A stretch of DNA of 8,266 bases from Bacteroidota bacterium (GCA_028875955.1 JAGWTX010000084.1:1-8266); one strand, 5' to 3'. Counted from the first letter of the stretch, positions 1 to 7,127 are shown. The notes: a model not told the origin generated them from the letters alone. Numbers and translations are program-made.

Positions 1-1100
1 ACATTCTGCTGAGAAGTGGTGGCTTCACAAAACAAAGCGGCACAGGCAATGATGAGGTTTTGGGTTTCTGAAAGTTTCTGATCCCGCCAGTTGGAAGCAG
101 GTAATGAACGGATGGCTTTATACAGACTGACCAGTTCCGGCACGGATCTTTCAGGATGTTCAAACTGAAAATCCTTGAGCAACTGATCAATGCGCACTTC
201 AATCCCTGCTCCGCCCGGAATCCTTTTCCAGTCTGTTTCAATTCCATCCATCAGGTCTTTTTCCGGGGCATCTCCACCCAGCGTTTGAAAATATTCATAG
301 ACTTCCCCCCTTCTTCTCGGACGACCTTCTCCCTGGCTTTTGTGCATGGTTCTTGCCTCTCCGCCCAGTTCGCCATAACTTTTTCCGAGTAAGGGATTGT
401 AACCGCCCACTTCCAGTTTAAACTGGTTTTCGGATGTGGTATTATTCCCACCGAAATTAAACGTATTCCATAAAATCCGCTTGGCATGCCAGGGTTTCAC
501 ACCATAGGCAAACTGTTCGGGGAACTGTGCCGGATCTGCTGCAGCCGTATAGGCTTCCTGGGCCAGTACGGAAGATGCGGCGTGATGACCATGCCCGGCT
601 CTTGCATCACCGGGAAAACGGGTGATGATCACATCCGGTTGAAATTTCCGGATCATCCAAACCACATCACTCAATACTTTTTTACGATCCCAGATACGGA
701 GGGCTTCATCCGCACTTTTGCTGAATCCAAATTCATAAGCCCGGCTGAAATACTGTTCTGCCCCATCGATCCTTCTTGCCGCCAGTAATTCCTGTGTCCT
801 GATCAAACCCAGTTCAATCCCCTGTTCGCTGCCAATCAGGTTTTGTCCGCCGTCGCCCCTTGTCAGGCTGAGATAACCCGTACGGTATAGCTTTTCCTTT
901 GCGAGATAGGGCAGAAAACCGTTGTTCTCATCATCCGGATGTGCGGCCACATATAATACGCTGGCCAGCACTTTCAATTTCTTTATTTGAAGATAGATAT
1001 CAGCACTACTATAGGTTTCCGGAACCTGGGCCCGGAGAGTGGACAGGATGCCCAGGGTAATTACCAGTACCATGACAACCTGCGTACGGAATCGATTCAT
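1..1100 (-). CDS. Secreted PIG-L/LmbE-family deacetylase, N-terminal 366 residues (cut by the left window edge)
   Basis: I read this minus-strand frame by hand from ATG at 1100-1098; it is open to base 1 with no stop, so the C-terminus lies outside the window. Residues 1-24 look like a signal peptide: basic start MNRFR, hydrophobic core VVMVLVITLGIL, likely cleavage after A24, hence export to the periplasm. The zinc-binding PIG-L signature AHPDDE is at residues 53-58 (H54, D57). TRGDGGQN follows at 80-87, and the second metal motif GHGHH at 169-173 supplies the downstream histidine (H173 by analogy to the family HPDH motif, with His where Asp is common). PIG-L enzymes are Zn-dependent amidases that remove acetyl groups from N-acetylglucosamine-type substrates; the substrate here is unknown. 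Exported Bacteroidota members are usually much longer than the catalytic core of about 250 residues, so an accessory C-terminal part is expected. It starts 73 nt after the upstream hydrolase, same strand. Confidence 0.93.
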   Translation of the reverse strand, partial: MNRFRTQVVMVLVITLGILSTLRAQVPETYSSADIYLQIKKLKVLASVLYVAAHPDDENNGFLPYLAKEKLYRTGYLSLTRGDGGQNLIGSEQGIELGLIRTQELLAARRIDGAEQYFSRAYEFGFSKSADEALRIWDRKKVLSDVVWMIRKFQPDVIITRFPGDARAGHGHHAASSVLAQEAYTAAADPAQFPEQFAYGVKPWHAKRILWNTFNFGGNNTTSENQFKLEVGGYNPLLGKSYGELGGEARTMHKSQGEGRPRRRGEVYEYFQTLGGDAPEKDLMDGIETDWKRIPGGAGIEVRIDQLLKDFQFEHPERSVPELVSLYKAIRSLPASNWRDQKLSETQNLIIACAALFCEATTSQQN

Positions 1101-1121
1101 AGCTGTTTTCTTTATAATGTC

Positions 1122-1129
1122 CGAAGATA
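1122..1129 (-). promoter_or_regulatory. Candidate Bacteroidota -7 element for the PIG-L gene
   Basis: On the minus strand this reads TATCTTCG, one mismatch from the Bacteroidota -7 consensus TAnnTTTG, and lies 21 nt before the start codon at 1100. No convincing TTTG -33 box is found at the usual spacing. The gene may therefore instead be read through from the hydrolase upstream. This is a weak call. Confidence 0.25.
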
Positions 1130-1173
1130 TACTTACTTGTGTGTTTGAAATACCCGTTCAACAAAAAAACGGT

Positions 1174-2031
1174 TTAATAGAGTTTCAGCAACACTGATTT
1201 CACCTGTTGGTAATGGGTCCAGGGTATAAAATGATTGGCTCCCGCCAGGGTCATCGTATCCAGCAGTTTTGCATGAACGAATGCCTTTGAAGCGAACCTG
1301 AGATTCCCATAGGGAACCAACTGATCCCTGTTACCATGCAATACATAAACCCTGCACTGAATTTTAGCGAACCTGGGTTGTAAGGCAACCAGGTCTTTTT
1401 TGAGAAACCACAATTCCTCATTGGAAGGCCGCATGGCACCGGGAACCAGGTATTTCAAGGGATTGTGCATCAACAGGGTTCTCCATTTTTCCGGGTTTTC
1501 TTCTGCAACATCTATGGAACCGGCCAGGATCACCAGCGCATCAATCACCCCCGGGTTATCCGCAGCCAGCTGAACGATCATGGGCCCGCCCAGCGAATGA
1601 CCTACCAGATAAACGGGTTTGCTGTTTTTCAGAAGCTGAAACAAAGGACTGATCACGGAAGATTGCTCCGCAAGCGGCAACGCATCTCCAAAGTCGCTGT
1701 AGCCAAAACCGGGTCTGTCGATGGAAACCATCCGGAATTTCCCAAGCAAATCCCGGTCTTTCATATAAGCGGCAAAAGCATCCCAGCTACCAGGTGAACC
1801 ATGTACAAAAATTATCGTTGGCAGGGTGTCTGAACCGGTTTGCACATAATGCAGCTTATGGTGATTGACCAGGATATCATGTGTTTTGAGCAATACACCG
1901 CTTTCCGCAAAGGACTGTATGGCTTCCTGATCCGCAATCCTGAATTTCATACAGCTTTGTGCCATGATCAGCCACAGAACCAGTAGGGAAACCATGGCTG
2001 CTCCAAATTTCTTTAGTCTGCTTGTAAACAT
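1174..2031 (-). CDS. Membrane-anchored or exported alpha/beta-fold hydrolase
   Basis: This 285-residue protein has a complete alpha/beta hydrolase layout. The oxyanion-region motif HGSPG is at residues 77-81, the strand-loop DRPGFG at 105-110, and the nucleophile elbow GHSLGG at 144-149 gives S146. The likely acid is D236 in HGNRDQ and the catalytic histidine is H267 in GANHF. All triad residues are present, so it should be an active serine hydrolase (esterase, lipase or related); the substrate cannot be told from sequence. Residues 10-25 are strongly hydrophobic after a basic start and end in AQSCMKF. That could be a signal anchor or, less well, a degenerate lipobox with C27 as lipidated residue; either way the catalytic domain would sit outside the cytoplasm. 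It lies 89 nt downstream of the M14 peptidase, with a terminator-like hairpin between, and 73 nt upstream of the PIG-L gene. No Shine-Dalgarno sequence precedes the ATG. Confidence 0.92.
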   Translation of the reverse strand: MFTSRLKKFGAAMVSLLVLWLIMAQSCMKFRIADQEAIQSFAESGVLLKTHDILVNHHKLHYVQTGSDTLPTIIFVHGSPGSWDAFAAYMKDRDLLGKFRMVSIDRPGFGYSDFGDALPLAEQSSVISPLFQLLKNSKPVYLVGHSLGGPMIVQLAADNPGVIDALVILAGSIDVAEENPEKWRTLLMHNPLKYLVPGAMRPSNEELWFLKKDLVALQPRFAKIQCRVYVLHGNRDQLVPYGNLRFASKAFVHAKLLDTMTLAGANHFIPWTHYQQVKSVLLKLY

Positions 2032-2067
2032 CTTTGTACTGTTATGATGTAATCGTGCAAAATACCT

Positions 2068-2106
2068 TAACGATAAAAGCCGGATTTTTCTTCCGGCTTT
2101 TCGTTA
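2068..2106 (-). terminator. Rho-independent terminator-like hairpin after the M14 peptidase
   Basis: A perfect 10-bp stem AAAAGCCGGA (2075-2084) pairs with TCCGGCTTTT (2092-2101) around a 7-nt loop. TAACG at 2068-2072 can extend it by pairing with CGTTA at 2102-2106, with AT at 2073-2074 bulged. Read on the minus strand, it begins 15 nt after the peptidase stop codon and the 3' arm ends in TTTT, as expected for an intrinsic terminator. The A/T tails on both arms would let it work in either orientation, but no plus-strand gene ends here. It suggests that the hydrolase downstream has its own promoter. Confidence 0.8.
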
Positions 2107-2120
2107 TCTGATTTTTTCCT

Positions 2121-4622
2121 TTATTGACCTACCAGGAAAACCGCGTTGCAAAAAAGCAGTTTGCCGTTCTCCCAAAAATTGCGGAACAGCGGGTCTTCTG
2201 TAAAATACGTAACGGTGCCGGAACCCATGTTCTCAGTACCGATCACCACCCCGTCTTTTAACTTTGCCTTTACTTTATAACCCACGAATCCCGACACATA
2301 GGCATCTTTCTTCATGACACCTACATTCCAGCCCTCTTTCAGGAATTCAAACACATCGGTATCCTGTTTCAATGTGAAATAATAATCCGGATAACCGAAT
2401 CCCAGTGGATGGGTATTATCCAGTTCCAGTTTATAGATTGCCCCCGGCAGGGAGTATGTCAGTGATTCATCCTCTCTGTCGGCATATTTTTTCACATTGG
2501 CATATTCCGATTTATCATCCGATTTGTCCTCTTTGATCCTGATCCCGAAATTGTTCCGGGCAAGTATGGAAACGGCATTGTCGATCGCAATCAACTTCCC
2601 TCCCTTCCTGACAAATTCCCTGATCTTATCCATGTTCGGCTTGTCGTTCATCGAACGATAATATCCATTGGGCATGATCAGAACATCATAAGGATCCAGA
2701 TTGATCCGGCCTATATCCGCTGCATTGATGAGTGAAAGGGGATAATCCAATTGCTGTTCAAAGAAATGCCAAACCTCTCCTGCACTGCCGGCAGAAGTCT
2801 GATCGCCCGTAAGCAATGCCACTTTCAAGGGCTTACGGATGATTTTAACATCAGGGGAACCAAAGTCCATGCCCTTGTCCATCAAACCGGTTGTGACGGC
2901 AACGGGCTGGATATGGAATTGCTGACAAACCTGGTTGGTTACCTGGTTCCAGTTGGGGGGGTTGCTGGTTTTCAGAATGATCAGTGTACCCTGATCATAG
3001 ATCTTACCATCATAGGTAAAGGGTTTTTCCGCAAACCGCACTTTGACACCCTTGTTCAGCAAATGCGCCATTACCCTGGCAGCATCAAAGGAACCATAAG
3101 GTATTAATAAACCGTAATCAGCAACCACATCAGAAACAACCGGTATCGTATTGTTCAAGGGTGAAAGATCCAGTTTCTCCTTCACGGCATACGCATCCAC
3201 GCCATAGGCATAGGGAACGGACCAGGCGGTGATATCATAGGTGTTTGAATCGGTCACAACGGTTTTGGGTTCCAGCAAAACCTTGGCCAATACGGCTTTC
3301 GGCTGATAGGCACTGACTGCCACCTGGTAACCCTGATCGGTAAAGGATTCCTCCTTGCCGGTTGCATAATGAAAGCCTTTAAATGCAAACCCGGATACCT
3401 TTCCATACTGGATGCCATTCTTATCCAGCAGGTCAATCACGGCATTGATCTTATTCAGGTTGGAAGAAGTAAGTACATAGGTTTTATAATCACCCACTTT
3501 ACCGCTCCTGCCATCATTGTAAAAACGGTTGAACTCATCAATCAAACGCTGCCTGTTCCTGGATGCGGTTTCAATGGTTGACAGTCCGGTTGTAAAATGA
3601 TGCATCATCCTGTCATGCAGGGTAAGCGTATCCCCGGATTCGTTGATGACGCCCAATCCACCCCTGGGTCCGCCACCCTGTTCAAAAGTCATTCCGATGG
3701 CTCCATTATAAATCGGATAGGTATCTCCATAGGAGGGGTAGAGCAGATCAAATCTTTCCTTGGTGAAAAACAGCCAACCGTTTTTGTCAAAATATCTTGC
3801 ATTGTTCTTTCCGATCATGGCCTGAAAATCTCTTTGCCATTGCGTGATGACTTCATGATAAGGATTGGCTGCCGGGGCAAAATAATAGGGCTCATTGATC
3901 CCCTGTTCATGAAAATCAACATGGATCTGGGGAAGCCAATGATTGTATTGCAATAAGCGCTGCCGGGTTTCAATCTGTGTCTGCCAGGCCCAGTCGCGGT
4001 TCAGGTCAAAATTATAATGGTTGGTTCTTCCACCGGGCCAGGGTTCGGCATGCTCCCTTGTGCCGGGATCGGGATTGAATTTTTTCCCGACCACGCCATT
4101 AAACCAGTTCACATAACGGTCTCTGCCATCCGGATTGATACAGGGATCAATCACAACAACCGTATTCTTCAGCCATTCTTTCGAATTGGCATTTTTGGGA
4201 TCAACCAATGTATAGAGTGTGAGCATGGCTGCTTCAGATGAAGAAGTCTCATTACCATGCACATTATAACTCAGCCAGACAATCGCCGGCGCATTTTCTG
4301 TTTGAGGAGCCATCTTGTCTCTGGTAAGTCCGGCCATCCGCAGGTTGTTCAACCGGATATTTTCCAGGTTCGCCAGGTTTTCAGGACTGGCAATAAAGGC
4401 CAGGATCAGATCCCTTCCTTCATTGGTTTCCCCATATTTTTGAATTTTAACCACATCAGGCATGGCTGCTGCCACCGCCCGGAAATAGTCCACTATTTTA
4501 TAGTGACGGGTATATCTGCTGCCAATCGGATAACCCAGGTACTGATCAGGGCTTTGCAGACCCTGTGCCATTGTAAAAATAATAGCTGTAGAAAATACGA
4601 CGCTTAGTATTAATTTCTTCAT
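2121..4622 (-). CDS. Secreted M14-family zinc carboxypeptidase with C-terminal amidotransferase-like domain
   Basis: This 833-residue protein starts with a signal peptide (basic MKK, hydrophobic 4-17, likely cut near A19). The M14 peptidase domain covers about residues 35-350. HGNE at 122-125 supplies the first zinc ligands H122 and E125. NPDGRDR at 163-169 and FDLNRDW at 205-211 match the family's substrate-binding Arg and Asn-Arg motifs. VDFHE at 235-239 gives the third zinc ligand, probably H238, and MTFEQGG at 311-317 gives the catalytic glutamate E314. All key residues are present, so peptidase activity is likely, probably in the periplasm or outside the cell. About 350-590 is a middle region of no recognised family. 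Residues 599-690 resemble a class-I glutamine amidotransferase/DJ-1-like Rossmann domain (VALLTGD, DVLIMPNGYYR, FVRKGGKLIAID) but show no elbow cysteine. It is divergent from ggt with a 126-nt gap and is followed by a hairpin terminator. The exact peptide specificity is unknown. Confidence 0.94.
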   Translation of the reverse strand: MKKLILSVVFSTAIIFTMAQGLQSPDQYLGYPIGSRYTRHYKIVDYFRAVAAAMPDVVKIQKYGETNEGRDLILAFIASPENLANLENIRLNNLRMAGLTRDKMAPQTENAPAIVWLSYNVHGNETSSSEAAMLTLYTLVDPKNANSKEWLKNTVVVIDPCINPDGRDRYVNWFNGVVGKKFNPDPGTREHAEPWPGGRTNHYNFDLNRDWAWQTQIETRQRLLQYNHWLPQIHVDFHEQGINEPYYFAPAANPYHEVITQWQRDFQAMIGKNNARYFDKNGWLFFTKERFDLLYPSYGDTYPIYNGAIGMTFEQGGGPRGGLGVINESGDTLTLHDRMMHHFTTGLSTIETASRNRQRLIDEFNRFYNDGRSGKVGDYKTYVLTSSNLNKINAVIDLLDKNGIQYGKVSGFAFKGFHYATGKEESFTDQGYQVAVSAYQPKAVLAKVLLEPKTVVTDSNTYDITAWSVPYAYGVDAYAVKEKLDLSPLNNTIPVVSDVVADYGLLIPYGSFDAARVMAHLLNKGVKVRFAEKPFTYDGKIYDQGTLIILKTSNPPNWNQVTNQVCQQFHIQPVAVTTGLMDKGMDFGSPDVKIIRKPLKVALLTGDQTSAGSAGEVWHFFEQQLDYPLSLINAADIGRINLDPYDVLIMPNGYYRSMNDKPNMDKIREFVRKGGKLIAIDNAVSILARNNFGIRIKEDKSDDKSEYANVKKYADREDESLTYSLPGAIYKLELDNTHPLGFGYPDYYFTLKQDTDVFEFLKEGWNVGVMKKDAYVSGFVGYKVKAKLKDGVVIGTENMGSGTVTYFTEDPLFRNFWENGKLLFCNAVFLVGQ

Positions 4623-4748
4623 ATCCTGTCAAATGAATGGTGAAAGTAGGCAAGAATAAAAGTATGCTTACCGATTTATTGATTTTTTTTTACACAGCTA
4701 AGGATAAATTATCATTTGGCATACCTTAAAAATCTGTAATTTTCTGCA
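4623..4748. promoter_or_regulatory. Divergent AT-rich promoter region between the M14 peptidase and ggt
   Basis: This 126-nt region holds the 5' signals of both divergent genes and no coding potential. Leftward, the minus strand has three -7-like octamers within about 40 nt of the peptidase start: TACTTTCA (4648-4641), TATTCTTG (4658-4651) and TACTTTTA (4664-4657). None has a clear -33 partner, so the peptidase promoter is not resolved. A run of nine T follows at 4683-4691. The rightward promoter is listed separately. No inverted repeat strong enough to call an operator was found. Confidence 0.5.
4715..4744 (+). promoter_or_regulatory. Candidate sigma-ABfr-type promoter of ggt, giving a possibly leaderless mRNA
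   Basis: TTTG at 4715-4718 and TAATTTTC at 4737-4744 are separated by 18 nt. This resembles the Bacteroidota primary sigma promoter (TTTG at -33, TAnnTTTG at -7), with one mismatch in the -7 box. The -7 box ends only 4 nt before the ggt ATG at 4749. Transcription would therefore be expected to begin at or next to the A of the start codon. No Shine-Dalgarno sequence is present, which fits leaderless or near-leaderless initiation. Inferred from sequence only. Confidence 0.4.
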
Positions 4749-6470
4749 ATGAGAAAAGTCGTCCTATTCCTGTGCGCCTCAGGAAGTCTTTTGACCCTGT
4801 GTGGGCAATCGGTTCGTTCCATCGTTGGCCCCGGAAAACCTGTCAATCCCTACCATTATTCCATTGTAAAAAAAGGGGAATTCAGTACTGCTTCGGTCAG
4901 CAGCGCACATCCTTTGGCCAGTTTGGTGGGTGCCACTATCATGAAAAGAGGCGGCAATGCATTTGATGCTGCCATTGCCACGCAACTCGCGCTGGCTGTT
5001 GTGTATCCGGGTGCCGGTAATATCGGGGGAGGTGGATTTTTATTGGGAAGAAAGGCAAACGGGGAACTGCTGGGAATTGATTACCGGGAGGCCGCACCCG
5101 AAAAAGCCAACCGTGATATGTACCTGGACAAGAATGGAAACGTGCAACTGAATTTATCACAAAACGGCCATCTGGCTTCCGGTATTCCGGGAACCGTTGC
5201 AGGATTGTTTGCCACTTTAACCTATGCCAGGTTACCCTTCCCGCAGCTGATACAACCGGCAATCGATCTGGCCGAAAAAGGCTTTGTCCTTTCTGAAAAA
5301 GAAGCGGCCAGTCTGAATGCTACGCGGTCATCTTTTCTGAAATACAGTACCCGCCCCTGTGCTTTTGTCAAAGCAACGAACTGGAAAGCAGGTGATACCC
5401 TTATACAAAAAGAACTCGCAGCCACATTGAAAAGGATCCAGGAAAAAGGAGCCCCCGGATTTTATGAAGGTGAAACGGGTAAAATGATCGTTGAAGAAAT
5501 GCAAAGGGGTGGCGGTTTGATTTCAATGGAGGACCTGAAAGACTATACGGCCAAATTGCGCAATCCGATTGAATTTGATTATCGCGGAGACCATATTGTC
5601 AGTTTTGCCCCTCCCAGCAGCGGCGGCATCCTGATTGGACAGATGCTGAAAATGATTGAAAAATATCCGGTCAGTTCCTATGGCTTTCAATCCACACAGG
5701 CCGTGCAGCTGATGATCGAAGCCGAAAGAAGGGCTTATGCCGACCGTGCCGTACACATGGGGGATCCTGATTTTTACGATGTGCCGGTCAAGACCCTGAT
5801 GAGTGAGGAATATCTCCAGAAAAGAATGAGTGATTATCATCCGGAGAAAGCCGGACAAAGTGCGGTAATCAAAGCAGGACTGATCAAGGAAAGCGAAGAA
5901 ACGACTCATCTCAGTATCATTGACGGAGAGGGGAATATGGTGTCGGTAACAACCACCCTGAATGGTGGATATGGAAGCAGGACGGTGGTAGGCGGAGCCG
6001 GTTTCCTTTTGAATAATGAGATGGATGATTTTAGTGCCAAACCCGGCATACCTAATATGTACGGTGCTGTTGGCGGCGAGGCCAACGCCATACAACCCGG
6101 CAAACGAATGCTGAGTTCCATGACGCCTACGCTGATACTGAGAAACAACAAACCCTTTGTAGTGGTCGGAACTCCGGGGGGCACCACCATCCCCACATCT
6201 GTTTTCCAGGCGATTGTGAACATCATCGATTTTCATATGTCTGCGGATGACGCCATCAACAAACCCAAATTCCATCACCAATGGTTACCCGATAATGTCA
6301 TGATCGAAAAAGGCTTTAATCCTGAAACAAAAAAACAGTTACAGGCCATGGGTTACCAGTTTACCGAGAGGGGATCGATCGGAAGAACCGAAATCATCCG
6401 TGTGCTGGGCAATGGCAAAAGGGAAACCGTTGCAGATAACCGGGGAGATGATTCCGTTGCCGGTTTTTAA
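4749..6470 (+). CDS. ggt: Gamma-glutamyltransferase (glutathione hydrolase), secreted
   Basis: This is a full-length gamma-glutamyltranspeptidase of 573 residues, close to the E. coli enzyme (about 580). It is made as a precursor that self-cleaves before a threonine; here that is T385 in EETTHLS, giving a large subunit (residues up to 384) and a small subunit (385-573). The mature enzyme removes or transfers the gamma-glutamyl group of glutathione and other gamma-glutamyl compounds. DYREAAP at 111-117 holds the substrate-binding Arg (R113). NNEMDDF at 422-428 supplies the Asp that binds the substrate amino group, SSMTPT at 456-461 the paired serines, and GTPGGTT at 474-480 the oxyanion-hole glycines. 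Residues 429-450 retain the lid loop seen in E. coli-type enzymes. Residues 4-18 form a hydrophobic signal sequence, so it acts in the periplasm. This start is chosen because it yields the signal peptide directly; no Shine-Dalgarno precedes it. It is divergent from the M14 peptidase. Confidence 0.97.
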   Translation: MRKVVLFLCASGSLLTLCGQSVRSIVGPGKPVNPYHYSIVKKGEFSTASVSSAHPLASLVGATIMKRGGNAFDAAIATQLALAVVYPGAGNIGGGGFLLGRKANGELLGIDYREAAPEKANRDMYLDKNGNVQLNLSQNGHLASGIPGTVAGLFATLTYARLPFPQLIQPAIDLAEKGFVLSEKEAASLNATRSSFLKYSTRPCAFVKATNWKAGDTLIQKELAATLKRIQEKGAPGFYEGETGKMIVEEMQRGGGLISMEDLKDYTAKLRNPIEFDYRGDHIVSFAPPSSGGILIGQMLKMIEKYPVSSYGFQSTQAVQLMIEAERRAYADRAVHMGDPDFYDVPVKTLMSEEYLQKRMSDYHPEKAGQSAVIKAGLIKESEETTHLSIIDGEGNMVSVTTTLNGGYGSRTVVGGAGFLLNNEMDDFSAKPGIPNMYGAVGGEANAIQPGKRMLSSMTPTLILRNNKPFVVVGTPGGTTIPTSVFQAIVNIIDFHMSADDAINKPKFHHQWLPDNVMIEKGFNPETKKQLQAMGYQFTERGSIGRTEIIRVLGNGKRETVADNRGDDSVAGF

Positions 6471-6536
6471 CAATACATTAGATGCCTGTAGTAATCCTCA
6501 AAGGTGTTTCTTGTGCATTCACCTGAAAAAAACGGG

Positions 6537-6544
6537 TAGTTTTG
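6537..6544 (+). promoter_or_regulatory. Bacteroidota -7 element for the DinB-like gene
   Basis: TAGTTTTG is an exact match to the Bacteroidota -7 consensus TAnnTTTG. It ends 13 nt before the ATG at 6558, so the predicted leader is only several nucleotides of A-rich sequence (CCAAAAAAACAAC lies between). A TTG at 6511-6513 is the nearest -33-like triplet, but the 23-nt spacer is longer than usual. Confidence 0.5.
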
Positions 6545-6557
6545 CCAAAAAAACAAC

Positions 6558-7094
6558 ATGACACTGGAAGAAGGTTTTCTAAAAGATGCCATCAAACGCT
6601 TTGTGAATTACAAAGAATTAGGTGACAGAACCCTTGCACAATTATCGGAAGCTGATCTGCTTTACCAACCCAATGAGGCCAGTAATTCCATTGCGGTGAT
6701 CATCCAGCACCTGCATGGAAACATGCTGAGCAGATGGACAAATTTCTTAACGGAAGACGGTGAAAAGGAATGGCGCCAAAGAGATGCTGAATTTGCAGTA
6801 ACACCCCTGGAACAGGCCGCTATCTTATCCTTATGGAATGATGGATGGAAATGTCTTTTGGATACACTCCATCAATTGCAGCCGGAAGACCTGAAAAAGA
6901 CGGTTACCATCCGCACAGAACCATTGTTGGTCTACGACGCCATTCTTCGGCAATTGGCTCATTATCCCTATCATGTTGGTCAGATCGTATATATCGGCAG
7001 GATGCTAAAAAATGAAACATGGATTTCTCTCAGCATTCCCAAAGGGGAAAGCCATGCTTATCTGGAAAAAGTAAAAGCCGATCAGGAAAAATAA
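6558..7094 (+). CDS. DUF1572 / DinB-superfamily protein (putative metal-dependent four-helix bundle)
   Basis: This 178-residue protein has no signal peptide and should be cytosolic. It matches the DUF1572 branch of the DinB/YfiT superfamily, helical bundles that bind a divalent metal with three histidines. The likely ligands are H51 in IIQHLHGN, and H135 and H139 in AHYPYHVGQI near the C-terminus. The region NMLSRWTNFLT at 55-65 followed by WRQRD at 72-76 is typical of the DUF1572 subgroup. Some superfamily members are thiol transferases (bacillithiol or mycothiol dependent), but most DUF1572 proteins are uncharacterised, so no reaction is assigned. It starts 87 nt after ggt and has its own good -7 element. 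A thiol-related link with ggt is possible but unproven. H53 is a second histidine close to the first ligand and could substitute for it. Confidence 0.88.
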   Translation: MTLEEGFLKDAIKRFVNYKELGDRTLAQLSEADLLYQPNEASNSIAVIIQHLHGNMLSRWTNFLTEDGEKEWRQRDAEFAVTPLEQAAILSLWNDGWKCLLDTLHQLQPEDLKKTVTIRTEPLLVYDAILRQLAHYPYHVGQIVYIGRMLKNETWISLSIPKGESHAYLEKVKADQEK

Positions 7095-7117
7095 TAACCG
7101 TTTACCTTCCGGGGTCG

Positions 7118-7127
7118 CGGATATCCG
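7118..7127. repeat. Perfect 10-bp palindrome CGGATATCCG
   Basis: CGGATATCCG reads the same on both strands and lies in the 75-nt gap between the DinB-like gene and the HAD gene, 42 nt before the HAD start. It could be a binding site for a small dimeric regulator or simply chance. It has no loop and no T-run, so it is not a terminator. No second copy was seen by eye in the window. Confidence 0.3.

Noticed and set aside
156..788. Frames of 78-100 codons on both strands at the left edge
   Set aside because: They overlap the open PIG-L frame, which carries the AHPDDE and GHGHH motifs and a signal peptide, so they are shadows of that gene.
1154..1172. Short stem CCGTT/AACGG between the hydrolase and PIG-L genes as a terminator
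   Set aside because: Only 5 bp, with the T-run located in the loop rather than after the stem on the minus strand.
2751..4607. Several plus-strand frames of 70-119 codons opposite the M14 peptidase
   Set aside because: All are contained in the peptidase gene, whose catalytic motifs are intact on the minus strand; the antisense products look random.
5523..6281. A 252-codon open frame antisense to ggt
   Set aside because: It lies wholly inside the well-supported ggt coding region, its product shows no recognisable family or domain, and long antisense frames are common opposite genes of this codon usage.
6502..6524. Short stem AGGTG/CACCT downstream of ggt as a terminator
   Set aside because: Only 5 bp with a 13-nt loop, and followed by an A-run rather than a T-run on the plus strand.
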